A stretch of DNA of 64,000 bases from Parasponia andersonii (Eukaryota; Streptophyta; Magnoliopsida; Rosales; Cannabaceae). The DNA lies in assembly GCA_002914805.1 (NCBI GenBank), contig JXTB01000114.1, positions 905,782 through 969,781 of the forward strand, written 5' to 3'. The notes under the pieces were generated by a model that was not told the DNA's origin, did not search any database, and was given only the letters and a program-made list of their open reading frames with translations. Positions 11,867 to 24,487 of the stretch are shown piece by piece. Positions within the stretch are counted from its first letter, which is position 1; every line of letters begins with the position of its first letter. A program made the position numbers and the translations under genes.

Positions 11867-14800
11867 TATAACGATCCGACTTTTTATATCGTTAACTACT
11901 CACCTTCTTAGCTTTAAAAAGAGAAATTTAGAAGCTGAAAATTCATAACAAATTTTTTTTATGCTTTTATTTCATTTTAAGAGAATTATATTCATAACTA
12001 ACCATTTACTCAAATTATAATAACAAGTAAAATGCTTCTTGATGGCTAAGTAATCTTTATTTAAATTTATTTATAAACTTTTTATTAGGGTGATTTAAAT
12101 AATGTGCAACCATAAAGGGCTCCTAGGTAAGGAAGAGGGTCACATATGGACCACTTAAGTCTCAAGCTCTCCTTAGATAGTTTAGGTCTTTTTGACAGAA
12201 CCTCTTGTGTTTTGTATTTATTTAAATCAAAACATTTTTTTTTTAGATCTTTTGAAAAGCATTTGTTTAAATTCTATTTAATTGAATAACATTTTCAAGT
12301 TCAATTTAATAAAACTATGCGTTACAAAATAAAATGCCAAGTTATAAATACGTTTTCAAATAATATCAAACTTACATAATTGAAATCATTTGTCTCATAA
12401 TAAGAACATATGCAGAAGTAATTTTAATGGCAGTATTCCATTGCTCGTGCCTCACATTCATCTACGTATCGATTCCAGCTAATCCATCAATTAAATCAGA
12501 GGTTTCTTTCTTTTGGTACCTATAGCATAAATACTCATAAAATGTGAGCTTCCGCTCAATAAGTACAATGTAATTCTCACAAAATATTTTAATTATAAAC
12601 AAACAATCTTTTATGAAAGTTCGGTTATGTTGTTTTATGAAATCATTACTTTATGTTTTATTATAAGATATTGAATCATGATTTTATCTCATTCTTTATC
12701 ACAAAGTATTTTATCTTTCTTATAGGCCCTGGTATACATACCGAGTGCGCACTACCAAATGGGGAACCAGGGGAGCAGCTTACCTGAAAATACCCACGGT
12801 CATAGTCTTAACATACTTTTCCTCGGGAATCCTCGCTTAGTGGAAGTCGATCTTATTTTTTCTCAGATATCCTCACCTAGTAGAGATTAGTACGATACAT
12901 TTAAATTCTTTATCTTATTTAGTCTTCTCTTAACATGACTGGGTACGTTTGCAACAATAAGTCCAAACTTATATTCTATTATCATAGCGTTTCCTTTGTT
13001 AAAGTATGCTAAAGTATTTTTACATGATAATATTGTAAAGTAAGCATACATCATTTTTATAGCATAAGATATATATCTTTATAAGTATACATTATACATA
13101 GGCCATACAATAATAATATAAAGGCAAGTTAACATATGAAATAATTTCAAATATATCATACTGCAAACATGAAATATTTTCAAACCATCTATGCTATAGG
13201 TAAAATTATACTTACCTCGTAATATGATTGTCCTAGTTTCACTCGTTAATTGCGTAAGTTTAGGTCGTAGTTTTGCCCTAACTTATACATACTTTATTTG
13301 TTATAGTAATTTAAAGTGGCTTTCTACTTTTTTTTAAACTTCTAATTATTTAATGAGCTTAAAACATTTAAAACTCAGTCTTGATCAAACATAAAACTTC
13401 ACATTTGAGAAATAATGTCATGTTAATTCATTGACAAATTTATACTTTCAACTTAAATGGATGAGATTTAATTCTTCATAATCTTTATCATAGTGATCTT
13501 TTTAATCTATCAATAATTTGGTTGTTGATTTGATTGATATCATCCTAAATCAGTTAAGTTTCCTTAATTATATTTCTTTTCATCAAATACTTTGAATTAT
13601 TCTTGATTAATTTCTTTATTCATAATTAAAGGTTATAATATGATATGTGAGTCAAACACACTAATGTCTACACAGATTTAAAATCTAAAATTATACTTGG
13701 ACTAAATATTATTAGGCATTGTCGTGCTTTTAGGCTCATTATTAGGCTAAATACAATTAGAGGTATACATTAATTATTTCCTACAATTGATTTCATGTCT
13801 TAAATTTAAGTAAATCTTTTCTTATCCCAATTAGAGATCTAAAATAAAGTTTTTTATTTATTCTTATACCAAATTTCTAACCCAAAATTTAAAGTTTTAT
13901 AATTTATATTTTTGCCTATAATCTTAATATTTCTAACATTTATGCCCTCTAATGGCAAATATTGAGTTATAGCTTATCTTTATATTAAAAATTCTTCTTT
14001 TATTTACTTTTACACTTTAATATGATCTTAAAACTGCCTAAAATATCTTCCTCACATATTTGACCCATATTTTATCAAATTATCATTTTGACCCAAATAC
14101 TCAAAGTTTTGGCATTTTAGTCCTTTCAACTTTTGAGCAAATATCTTTCATTTTTGGAAAATATTTTTAATAGGTAAAAATATGTTCTTAAGGATCTAAG
14201 TCTCAATTATTAAGCTTGGTTCATTTTCATGAATATTTTATTTTAGGGTCTTACACTTAAAAATCTTCCACTTTTGTGTTTAGTCATTTTGATTTTACTA
14301 TTATTATTATTATTATTTAGCCTTTATTGCTATGAAATATTCATATTTAGAGGCTTAAGAAATCAATAAAATAAGTCTAAACGTAATATAAATTATATAA
14401 CATCTAAAGTAGATCAAATATGTTATTACCCATTTATTTTTTTATAGAATCTGTTTAAACACATAACAAGAAAGGTGAGGAAATATTTACCTTCCAAGCT
14501 TGAATCTTCTTTCTTACATCTCCACCACAAAACTAAGTGCTCTCTTTTATTGATTATAATTCTTAATTTCTAGAGTCGATGAGTAAAATCTTATAGGTCC
14601 CGTGGATTTAGAAGAAAGTGAGGTAGAAAGAGTTTTTTTTTTTTTTTTTGAGAAAAGATAATTGGAAAAAATGAAGATAGTTTTGACTAAGTAATTAGAA
14701 GGTTAAGTATGGATTTGAATTTTCAAATGAAAGATCTATTTATAGGCCATCCATATGAGGTATCCAATAATATACACTTTCACATTCCATCAAATAATCC

Positions 14801-15635
14801 AAACATCATTATTATCAATTTGTCAATATATCTTCTTTTCTTACTCCATTACCTTATCTTTTACTTTATTTTTCACTCATCTACTACTTTTGTCTCTAAT
14901 CTTTCTTCTTTTTCAATTATTTGGAATCCAATATCACTAGCTCTCAAGAAAGTCTCCACTATATTAATCTTTTTCATACCTTTTGAATTATTTTGGAGAT
15001 AAAAGCTACTAATTAGTTTTGTCTATGTCTTCCACTTTGAATTATGATCACTAATTTCTAAAGAACATTTCCATTATTATTTTCTTTTTTCTTACTTTTT
15101 GAATTATTTTAGAGACAAAATCTATCAATTAGTTTTGTCTATATTTTCCTTTTTTTTTTTTGAATTACCCACTAACTTTATCCCTTTCCTTTTCTATTCC
15201 ACTAATTTAATGTTATTACTTCCCTAAAGTAAAACTTTACTACTTTTCATCTTTTTCTACAACTTATTTCCCACTTTTAGATTGATTTGTCTACTTAATT
15301 CTTTGTATACTTAAATCCTAGCCATTTAAATTATGGAATGGTACTATTCTAGTATAACCCTTAACTTTAGGTTATAAAATGTAATAATTTTTAATGTGAC
15401 ATAAACAAGTCACACTCTTAATTAGCTTCTATTGATGTACATGATATAATTTTTGTATAATCAATTTATTATTAAGGAATAACTATGGTTTTCTCACATA
15501 ATAAAATTTAAAATTAAAATAATACTACACATAATTTCAAGTATTTGTGAATATAAACTTATTAAAATTCGACACTAATTTTATTAATAATAATTCTACT
15601 AAGAATGCAAGTCTAGGGATTCTTAGGGGGTTATA
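11867..15635 (-). repeat. 3' LTR of the gypsy element (3.77 kb)
   Basis: Positions 13361-15635 match the 5' LTR remnant, but the block 13664-14910 is inverted relative to it. The outer part (11867-13360) has no partner left. A TATA-like CTATTTATAG at 14736-14745 reads on the plus strand, against the element's genes, which suggests this LTR is the one that carries the inversion. The inner end (TATAACCCCC on the minus strand) is adjacent to a purine-rich tract. Confidence 0.82.
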
Positions 15636-15648
15636 ATCTCTCCTACTT
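15636..15648 (-). other. Polypurine tract of the gypsy element
   Basis: On the minus strand AAGTAGGAGAGAT lies directly before the 3' LTR, the position where plus-strand DNA synthesis is primed in LTR elements. This supports the minus orientation of the element. Confidence 0.6.
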
Positions 15649-16441
15649 ATAAAACTTTTTTCCTCGAAAATTAGTGTAATTCTGGATATTTTTCCTTTAT
15701 CTCTTCTTCTCATTCCGAAGTAAGATCTTCGATCTTGTGGTTTTCACCACAATACCTTAACTAAAGATATGGTCTTGTTTCTAAGAGCCTTTTCTTCACG
15801 AGCCAAAATCTTCATCAGTTTCTCTTTGTATGTCAAGTCCTCGTGAACTTCAATAGGTTTATGCTTCAAGACATGTGACGGGTCTGAGATGTATTTCTTC
15901 AGCGTGGAGACATGGAATACGTTATGCACTGATACTAGTTTAGGCAGTAAAGCCAACTTATCGGGTACTTTGCCAATACGTTCTAAAATTTCGAATGGTC
16001 CGATGTATCTTGGACTCAATTTTCCTCTCTTTCCAAACCGCATTAATCCCTTTATTGGTACTATTTTTATAAAAACTGCTTCTTCCATTTGGAATTCTAA
16101 TGGAGTTCTCCGCTTGTCTGCATAGCTTTCTTGTTTACTCTGAGCAATTTCCATCCTTTTCCTAATTTTTTTTATAGCTTCAGTAGTTTCCTTTATAAAA
16201 TCAGTGGTTTTTAAATGTTTCTCCCTGGGTTCAAACCAATGGATTGGGGATCTACATCTTCTTCTATAAAGTACTTCATTAGGTGCTTCCTTGATAGAGG
16301 TCTACTAGCTATTATTGTAGGAGAACTCCATCAATAGAAGTTTCTTATTCTATTCTCCTTTAAAGTCCATGACGTATGCCCTAAGCATATCCTCTAAAGT
16401 TTGGATAGTTCACTCTAGTTACCCATCAGTTTGAGGATGGA

Positions 16442-16559
16442 GAGTCGTACTAAAATTTAGCTTTGTACCTAAGGTTTGTTGGACTTTTCTCCAAAAAGTA
16501 GAGTCGTACTAAAATTTAGCTTTGTACCTAAGGTTTGTTGGACTTTTCTCCAAAAAGTC
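16442..16559. repeat. Near-perfect 59-bp tandem duplication in integrase
   Basis: 16442-16500 is repeated at 16501-16559 with a single visible difference at the last base. 59 is not a multiple of three, so it shifts the integrase frame. The near identity means it arose well after the point mutations that scatter the rest of pol. Confidence 0.9.
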
Positions 16560-18500
16560 GAGATAAATCAACTGTCGCGATCAGAAATGATATTTCGTAG
16601 CATTCCATGTAGTCTGACTATCTCAGCCACATATAATTTGGCTAACTTTTCCAATGAGTAAGTGATTTTCATTAATAGAAAGTGTGCTGATTTAGTTAGT
16701 CGATCCACAATCACCCATATTGCATCCTATCTTTTTGGCGTTTTTGGTAATCCAACTACAAAATCTATAGTAATTTTCTCTCATTTCCACTCTAGAATTT
16801 CAATTAGTTGCAATTCTCCTGCAAGCTGCTTTTGTTCAATTTTGACTTTTTGACACATCAAGCACTTTTCTACATACTTAGCAACATCAATTTTCATTCC
16901 ATTGTACCAAAAGTGTTCCTTTAGATCCTTATACATCTTTGTCACACTAGGATGGACAAAATAAGGGATCTCGTATGCCTCAAAAATGATCTGATTCTTC
17001 ATTTTGACATCATTGGGTATGCATAATCTATAATTAAGTTTGAGAATTCCGTCAGAAGAATGACTAAACTCGGTATGTTTTCTTTCTGCAATGTCTTCCT
17101 TAATTTGTACTAAGATAGGATCAAGCTCTTAGGTTCCTTCACATTCTCAAAGATGTTTGGTTTAAGATTTAATATAAACAATTTATTTATTATTAACTCT
17201 AAACGGACGTTGTTTATATCTTCTTGTAAGAGCTTAGGTAAGGCTTTTATTTACATTAGAGTTGAAGTCGTTTTTCTACTTAGCGCATCTTCAACCCTGT
17301 TTGTCTTATCTGGGTGGTACAATATTTTACAATCATAATCCTTCACTAACTCAAGCATCTACACTGCCTCATGTTCAACTCTTTCTGAGTGAATATGTAC
17401 TTCAAGCTTTTATGGTTGGTGTAGATTCGACATTGAGTCCCGTATAAGTAGTGTCGCCAAAGTTTGAGAGCGAATACTATAGCAGCAAGTTCTAGATAAT
17501 GAGTTGGGTTGTTTTTCTTGTGTTTCTCTAGTTGTCGAGAACCATATGCCACGACCTTTTCTATTTTGCATTAGTACTACTCCTAGTCCCAGCTTCGATG
17601 CATCACTATAAATGTCGAACTGTCCTTCGTTTAATGGGATGGTAGGTACACTGGTAAGCCTATTCTTCAACTCTTGGAAGCTTTCTTCACACTTCTCCAT
17701 CCATTTGTATTTCTTCTCTTTTTTGTAAGGGCCCTGAGGGGTGCAGTGAGCTTTGAAAATCCTTCTACAAATCTTCGGTAATAGCTGGCTAATCCTAAAA
17801 TGCTCCTCACTTCAGTCATGGTTTTGGGTGCTGGCCAATTGTTCACTACTTCTATCTTCGGAGTATCTACAGCAACTCCTTCCTTTGCAACCACATGTCC
17901 TAAGAAATGGACTCGGTCTAACTAGAATTCGTACTTAGAGAATTTGCAAAGAGGTGGTGTTCCCTTAACTTCTGCAAGACGAGTTTGAGGTGTTGTTCGT
18001 GTTCCTCTCGAGACCTTGTTTTGATAAAGACTATGATAAATTTGTCTAAGTATTCCTTGAACACTCTATTAACGAGGTCTATAAATGCCACAAGAGCATT
18101 GGTTAGCCCAAAAAGCATCACTAAGAACTCATTATGCCCATATCACATTCGAAAGGCAGACTTCAGAATATCACTCTCTTTAATTCTTAGTTAATGATAG
18201 CCTGATCACAAATCGATCTTTGAAAAAACTGCAGCTCCTTTTAGTTGATCAAACAAGTCATCTATCCTTGGCAAAAGATATTTATTCTTTATGGTCACCT
18301 TATTCAATTCTCTATAGTCATTGTATATTCTGAATATTCCATCCTTCTTCTTCATGAATAGCATAGGTATGCCCTATGGTAAGTGACTTGGTCAGATGGA
18401 ACCCTTGTCTAATAACTCTTTCAGCTGAGTTTGTAGCTCTCCAAGCTCAGCAGGTGTCATCCTATAAGGTGTTTTGGATATAGGGGCAGTATCGGGCAAT

Positions 18501-18860
18501 AATTACATCTCAAAGGAAATTTCTCACTTCGGCTATAGTTCTAGCAGATCATTGGGAAACATATCAATGTACTCCTTGACGATGATTACATATTCGGGCC
18601 TCTTCTTTGAGATCGAATTTCCGGGTAGTAATTCGATCTCAAAGGAAATTTCTCACTCCAATTATAGTCCTGGCAGATCATCGAGAAACACGTTAATGTA
18701 CTCCTTGATGATGATTACATCTTCTGGCCTCTTCTTTGAGATCGAATTACCAGTAATTCGATCTCAAAGGAAATTTCTTACTCTGATGGTAGTCCTAGTA
18801 GATCATCGGAAAACACGTCAATGTACTCCTTGATGATGATTATATATTCTGGCCTCTTAT
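18501..18860. repeat. Triplicated PR-RT linker (about 125-129 bp units)
   Basis: The phrase CAAAGGAAATTTCT recurs at 18511, 18640 and 18765, spacings of 129 and 125, with surrounding sequence matching in each unit. On the minus strand each unit encodes the conserved gypsy linker (K-E-Y-I-D-V-F then E-I-S-F-E-I). The second spacing is not a multiple of three. The inner junctions contain the palindromic ATTCGATCTCAAAG / CTTTGAGATCGAAT pair. Confidence 0.85.
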
Positions 18861-19355
18861 TTTCTTCTTAACTCTTATCTAGGATATTAGCTAGATATCC
18901 CAGACACCCATTACTCAACATTCTCCTTGCTTGTATTGCTAAGATCATCACTCAAGACTACTTCTTAGTATCTATATTATAAGTGAACTTTTCTTCTCTT
19001 AAAGGTTTAAACATGATCCTTCGACTTCTATATTTAATGTTAGCATTATACCTTCCCAAGAAGTCTATTTCTAGAATGACATCATAATCAATCATTCCTA
19101 GGATGACTACGTTAGCATACAGTTTCCTAGTAGCTATAATTATTGGAACATGTCTTATCCAATAATTCGTTGTCAAAGTTTCTCTTGAAGGTAGAGCTAC
19201 ATTTAAAGTTATAGTCATTTTATCACTATTCTGAGCTATTCTTTTGGCAAACACATGTGACACAAAATAATGCGTAGCACTAGAATCAAACAAGACATAT
19301 GCATTTTGAGTGGTAATAAACAGCTGACCTATAACCACATTAGATATTCTCGTAT

Positions 19356-21662
19356 AAAACATTTAAGACTCAGTCTTGATTAAACATCAAAATTTTTGAG
19401 AAACAATGTCATGTTATATTCGTTGACTAATTTATACTTTCAACTTAGATGGATGAGATTTAATTCTCCATAATCTTTATCATAGTGATATTTTTAATCT
19501 ATTAATGATTTAGTTATTGATTTGATTAATATAATCCTAAATCAGTTAAGTTTCCTTAATTATATTTCTTTTCATTAAATACTTTGAATTATTCTTGATT
19601 AATTTCTATATTCATAATTAAGTGTTATAATATGATAAGTGAGTCAAACACACTAATAGAAGAAAGATTAGAGACAAAAGTAGTGGATGAGGGAAAAATA
19701 AAGTAAAAGATAAGGTAACGGAGTAAGAAAGAAGATATATTAACAAATTGGTAATAATGGTGCTTGGATTATTTGATAGAATGTAAAAGTATGTATTATT
19801 GGATACCTCCTATGGATGGCCTATAAATAGATCCTTCATTTGGCAATTCAAATCCATACTTAACCTTCCAATTACTTAGCCAAAATTATCTTCATTTTTT
19901 CCAATTATCCTTTTTCAAAAAAAACAAAAAATTCTTTCTACCTCACTTTCTTCCAAATCCACAAGAACTATAATATTTTACCCATCGACTCTAGAAATTA
20001 AGAATTATAATCAAAAGAAGAGAGTACCTAGTTTTGTAGTGGAGACGTAAAAAAGAAGATTCAAGCTTGGAAGGTAAATATTCTATCACCTTGCTTGTTA
20101 TGTGTTTAAATAGATTCTAGAAAAGAATAAATGGGTAATAATATATTTGATCTACTTTAGATGTTATATAATTTATATTACGTTTAGACTTATTTTATTG
20201 ATTTCTTAAGCCTCTAAATATGAATACTTCATAACAATAAAGGCTAAATAATAATAATAATAGTAAAATCAAAATGACTAAACACAAAAGTAAAAGATTT
20301 TTAAGTGTAAGATTCTAAAATAAAATATTCATGACAATGAACCAAGATTAATGATTTAGACTTAGATCCTTAAGAATAGATTTTTACCCATTAAAAATAC
20401 TTTCCAAAAATTAAAGATGTATGCTCAAAAGTTGACAGGACTAAAATGCCAAAACTTTGAGTATTTGGATCAAAAGTGTAATTTTGATAAAATATAGGTC
20501 AAATATACGAGAAAGATATTTTAGGCAGTTTTAAGATTATATTAAAGTGTAAAAGTAAATAAAGGAAGAATCTTTAACAAAAAGATAAGCTATAACTCAA
20601 TATTTACCATTAGATGGCATAAATGTAAGAAATCTTAAGATTATGGGCAAAAAAATAAATTATAAAACTTGAAATTTTGGTTTTGAAATTTCGTATAAAA
20701 ATAAATAGAAAACTTTAATTTAGATCTCTAATTGGGATAAGAAAATATTTACTTCAATTTAAGATATGAAATCAATTATAGGAAATAAATAATATATGCC
20801 TCTAATTGTATTTAGCCTAAGTTTAGAAATGAGCCTAAAAAGTGTGATCAATGCTTAATAATATTTAGTCCAAGTATGATTTTAAATTTTAAATCTATAT
20901 AGCCTTTCAATTATTTAGAATCTAATACCACTAGCTCCTAGGAAAGTCTCCACTATATTAATCTTTTTCATACCTTTTGAATTATTTTGGAGATAAAATC
21001 TACTAATTAGTTTTGTCTATATCTTCCACTTTGAATTTTGGTCACTAATTTCCAAAAAATGTTTCTATTATCATTTTCTTTTTTCTTACCTTTTGAATTA
21101 TTTTAGAGACAAACTATCAATTAGTTTTGTCTATATTTTTCTTTTTTTTTTTGAATTACCCACTAACTTTATCCCTTTCCTTTTCTATTCCATTAATTTA
21201 AAGTTATTACTTTCCTAAGATAAAATTTCACTATTTTTCATCTTTTTCTACAACTTATTTCCCACCCTTAGATTGATTTGTCTACTTAATTCTTCGTATA
21301 CTTAAATCCTAACCATCCAAATTATGGCATAGTATTATTTTGGTGCAACCATTAACTTTAGGTTATAAAATATTACAATTTTCAATGTGACATAAACATG
21401 TCATATTCTTAATTAGGTTATATTGATGTACATAATATAATCTTTGTAGAATCAATTTATTATTAAAGAAAACTAACTTAGAATTTCTAAGTTAAAATAA
21501 GGAATAACTTTGGTTTTCTCACATAACAAAATTTAACATTAAAATAATACTACACATATAATTTCAAGTATTTGCAAATATAGACTTATTAAAATTCGAT
21601 ACTAAATTTATTAATAATAATTTTAATAAGATTGCAAGTCTAGGGATTTCTAGGGGGTTACA
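19356..21662 (-). repeat. Truncated 5' LTR of the gypsy element
   Basis: It matches 13361-15635 of the 3' LTR. Its block 19656-20902 is in the opposite orientation to the matching block of the 3' LTR. The inner end is fused to the protease coding sequence at a 10-base identity AAAACATTTA (19356-19365, also 13361-13370), so the rest of the LTR, the primer binding site and gag were lost by a deletion at microhomology. The outer end TGTAACCCCC is intact. Confidence 0.82.
19821..19830 (-). promoter_or_regulatory. TATA-like box in the 5' LTR
   Basis: CTATTTATAG reads on the minus strand, in the sense of the pol genes, within the LTR. The matching motif in the 3' LTR points the other way because of the inversion. 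It is likely the old element promoter, judged by motif and position only. Confidence 0.45.
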
Positions 21663-23600
21663 TTTTCTATATTTAACTACGCAAATAAGTATGTTTATAT
21701 AGATATGTTGGTATATATAGTATTCAACTCAGATATTTGAATATATCATCAATATATGACAAATTTATAGGATTATATATTTAAGTATTTATCTAATTAC
21801 ATATACAATAGTTTTCCCGTATTTATCATAAAAGAGGAAAACATTTTTTGGTAATTAGATAAATATATAAAACATTATCCATATATATAAAAATTTGCCA
21901 TATAGATTTATATCGGTCACAAAGTAGAAACGAAATCACAGGATTATACCATACTACTGCCCAGAAACTACCAAGTGAATAAGAACAAAAAAAAGTGAAA
22001 GTAAAGCAAAAGAGAATGCAGGAAAAAGAATGATCAGGGTACATCAGATATGATAAAAAAAGATCAGGCAAGATAAGTAGAAGACCTAATCCAAATCAAA
22101 TTTTCAGCCAAAAAAAAAAAAAGAAGGGAACTTAGTTAACTAAAGTTAAATAACTTGAGAGAAGAAGGATGGAATGGGTAGGCTTAGTCATAAATTACAA
22201 AACAGATCTTAAATATAAAACCAATCAAATTTTTCAGCCAAATAAAAAGAAGGGAACTTAGTTAACCAAAGTTAAATAACTTGAGAGAAGAAGGATGGAA
22301 TAGGTGGACTTAGTCACGAATTATAGAACAGATCTTAAGACTAAAATCATGATAACATTTACAACTGAGACAAATATATATAGCAAATCTCGACCTAACA
22401 ACTACTGTAAACTCTAATTCTAGAAGAAAAATCAGTATGCACAATAATTTCTGGGTAGTTAATATTTAATTCCACATAATCCAAAAATAGAAAATATTAT
22501 CACCATCGCCAAATATGTTTTCAGGTGTAAAACGTAGTTAAAAAGTAGTAAAATAACAATAAATAAAAGGGAAGAAGAACCTGAAGAGGGAAAAAAAAGC
22601 TTTTTTCAAGGGGAAAAAAACAGACATCAAACCTAGATAATTCACAAAACAAAGACATAACTAACAAAGAATAAGGATAAAATTAAAGGATATAAAGGAA
22701 CTTAAGAAAAAAAGGTTAAAAACAAACAAACTAAATAAGAAGATGTCAAAAAAAATAGCAAAGTATTTTCTAATATGCACTAAAGATGAAGTAGTAAATA
22801 ATCAGAGAGAATAAACGTACCAAAAAGATTGTATTAATAACTAAAACAACAGAGCATTATTAAAATAAAAAATAAGAGCATTTAACAGAATATTGCAACA
22901 ATATATAACATAGAGTACAAGAGCAAACACACAAATATTTGCAGTATATGAATAGAACATCTAATATATATTAATGAGTACCAAAATGAAATACAGTTAT
23001 TACTCACATAAACTAGAGAAAACACAACATAACAAAGTATAGTAGAGAATAATAATGCCTGAAGAATTTCACATAGAAGCTCTTTGACCCAACTATAAGC
23101 AGTCAAAGATTTTATGAGGGACAAAGGACAAAGTAAGAGCATAATAAAAGGAGGCTCGAGAATAAACTCAGTGGGTACCAAGTGAAAAAGACAGTTATAT
23201 AAGGAAAACAAGTAAGTAAGAGCACAATAATTACAGCCAAGAAAGTGAAGAGCAGAATTAAGGAGACTAAGAACAAACTCAACAGATTATACGTAAAGAA
23301 GAAAGCAAAAATAAACAAGATATAAAAGGCATAATAAGTAGGATAAGTATTTATAGCCAGACTTCAATAAAAATAATACAAAAAGTATTCAATAAAAGTT
23401 TAACAGTAAGTAGAGGACATCGGATAAATAAATGCATTAAAGAAAAGAAAAACAAAAGGGTAAATAGGGAAACTTACTCAATAGGACATTCTATTTTTAT
23501 TTTTTTTTAAATAAGGATCCTTGATTTTTCTTCCTTTTCTTAAATTGTTTATTTTCCTTTTTCCTTTTAATTTTTTCCTTTTTTCTTTTTCTGACCGGTA
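21663..23600. other. Helitron copy A leader, beyond the gypsy insertion
   Basis: 21720-22070 aligns with 49420-49740 of copy B (shared phrases around ATATCATCAATATATG, AATATTATC and AACTATCAAGTG). It therefore continues the Helitron after the retrotransposon. No gene is recognised. The longest frames, at 22882-23318 minus, are rich in L, F and Y and match nothing known to me. Confidence 0.6.
22092..22347. repeat. Direct tandem repeat, about 130-bp units
   Basis: The segment from TTTTCAGCCA (22101) through AACAGATCTTAA recurs from 22231 to about 22336 with few differences. It contains the shared GGGAACTTAGTTAAC and TTGAGAGAAGAAGGATGGAAT phrases. It lies in the Helitron leader. Confidence 0.85.
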
Positions 23601-23963
23601 TAGTACAAAAATATCACAGCAATATTCAATTAGTTTGCATAACCAAGACTAGATTCATAAATGTAATTAGACATCTAGTCTAGTAGAAAAACAGATATCA
23701 TGATTAGCATAAAAAAATCAACAAAAGACTATAAATATCAAAGGAAAAGAACCATGATTACATTATACTAAATTTTTCTCTCTTTTTTTTAAACAAAAAT
23801 AATATCTTCAAATTGTCAGAGAATTATTAAATGAGTTGTTAGATCTTAAATCAAAAATTTAATACAAATGTACAGATCATCAAACAAGAACCACAAGAAC
23901 CACAGTCCGTAATTAATATAAAAAAACTTAAGCGTGGACTTTTTTTTCGATATAGTGGTATCC

Positions 23964-23996
<33 letters not shown>

Positions 23997-24487
23997 GATA
24001 TGATGGTGCATTTATTCTTCAGTCTCGAGCATAAAATAACTCTTTTTTTTTAAGGAATAAAATAACTCATTTTGAGTCCTCTTTCTAATTGCACAAATAT
24101 TCGAAAATATTTTAGAATACTAGTACTACACATTAATAAGGTGTGAAGTCCATTCATAAAATTCAAATGTGAGATCCCACCTCCATTGGTACTTGGGTCC
24201 AACCACCTAGACCTCTAGTATTACTCCAAAATATGTACACTACGCTGACGCATGATCCCACTCAACTAGAAAAAAACAAAAGCACACAAGTTCAACAAAA
24301 GTAGAACCCTTCTAATTTAATACATATATATATATATATAGTAAGTGGAAACTAGAAAGCTTAGTGCTTATAATTGTTTTGCTATCCTATATAATTAGCT
24401 TTGTAGCTGGCGATCAAACTAAAGCTGGTTTGGGGGATTATGGAGCATCGTTGAACGCCTTCTTTCCCATTTGCTTCAATGCGAGAC
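23601..24487. other. Spacer 3' of the MADS-box gene
   Basis: This carries a T-rich tract (23500-23600), the (TAA)n repeat and an (AT)n run at 24323-24340. The last 120 bases or so before 24488 are probably the 3' UTR of the MADS-box gene on the minus strand. No other gene is seen. Confidence 0.5.
23964..23993. repeat. (TAA)n microsatellite
   Basis: About ten uninterrupted ATA/TAA units, located 3' of the MADS-box gene. Confidence 0.95.

Larger units (their letters stand above)
15744..19362 (-). pseudogene. Ty3/gypsy pol relic (PR-RT-RH-IN)
   Basis: Protease (19362-18958) has the expected fold context, but the catalytic triplet D-S-G reads D-S-S. The PR-RT linker is triplicated (18501-18860). 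RT (about 18400-17900) keeps F-G-L-T-N-A, but the catalytic F/Y-x-D-D segment before S-R-E-E-H-E is missing: the sequence goes directly from V-F-I to K-T-R. RNase H has D-A-S-K-L-G-L-G and L-E-L-A-A, but T-D-H-K-S-L reads T-N-H-K-S-L. The integrase zinc finger (17002-16781) keeps one His and C-L-M-C, with Tyr at the usual first His. The integrase core has V-G-L-P then a stop. The C-terminal domain (16154-15744) ends at V-K-V-L-W with a stop. It cannot be functional. Confidence 0.88.
11867..21662 (-). mobile_element. Ty3/gypsy LTR retrotransposon, degraded
   Basis: The element is about 9.8 kb on the minus strand. Order is truncated 5' LTR (19356-21662), protease, RT, RNase H, integrase (19362-15744), 3' LTR (11867-15635). 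Integrase after RT marks Ty3/gypsy, and the integrase tail reading V-K-V-L-W followed by chromodomain-like remnants suggests a chromovirus, perhaps Tekay-like. The right end is ...GGGGGTTACA. The left end is TATAACGATCC, an LTR end with TG changed to TA. Flanks are TTTTT (11862-11866) and TTTTC (21663-21667), a weak low-complexity target duplication. Copy B at about 49310-49330 shows the corresponding empty site. Gag, the primer binding site and about 1.5 kb of the 5' LTR are deleted. Confidence 0.88.
621..23600 (-). mobile_element. Helitron relic, copy A (interrupted)
   Basis: The stretch reads on the minus strand as upstream leader, RepHel gene, then RPA70-like gene, the usual gene content of large plant Helitrons. 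It aligns by eye, in the same order and orientation, with 40169-53100. Two later insertions split it: a solo LTR (3197-5458) and a Ty3/gypsy element (11867-21662). Without them about 11 kb of Helitron remains. Both genes carry stops and frameshifts and the helicase C-terminus is missing, so it is inactive. The left boundary is where homology to copy B begins. The right boundary, about 23600, is approximate because the leader diverges. Terminal TC and CTRR bases were not confirmed. Confidence 0.8.

Noticed and set aside
18501-18860. Possible CRISPR-like or satellite array
   Set aside because: Only three units of about 126 bp, fully explained as a triplicated retroelement coding segment.
22882-23318. 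Two hydrophobic minus-strand ORFs
   Set aside because: L/F/Y-rich translation of AT-rich Helitron leader DNA; no domain, no splice context, not matched in copy B.
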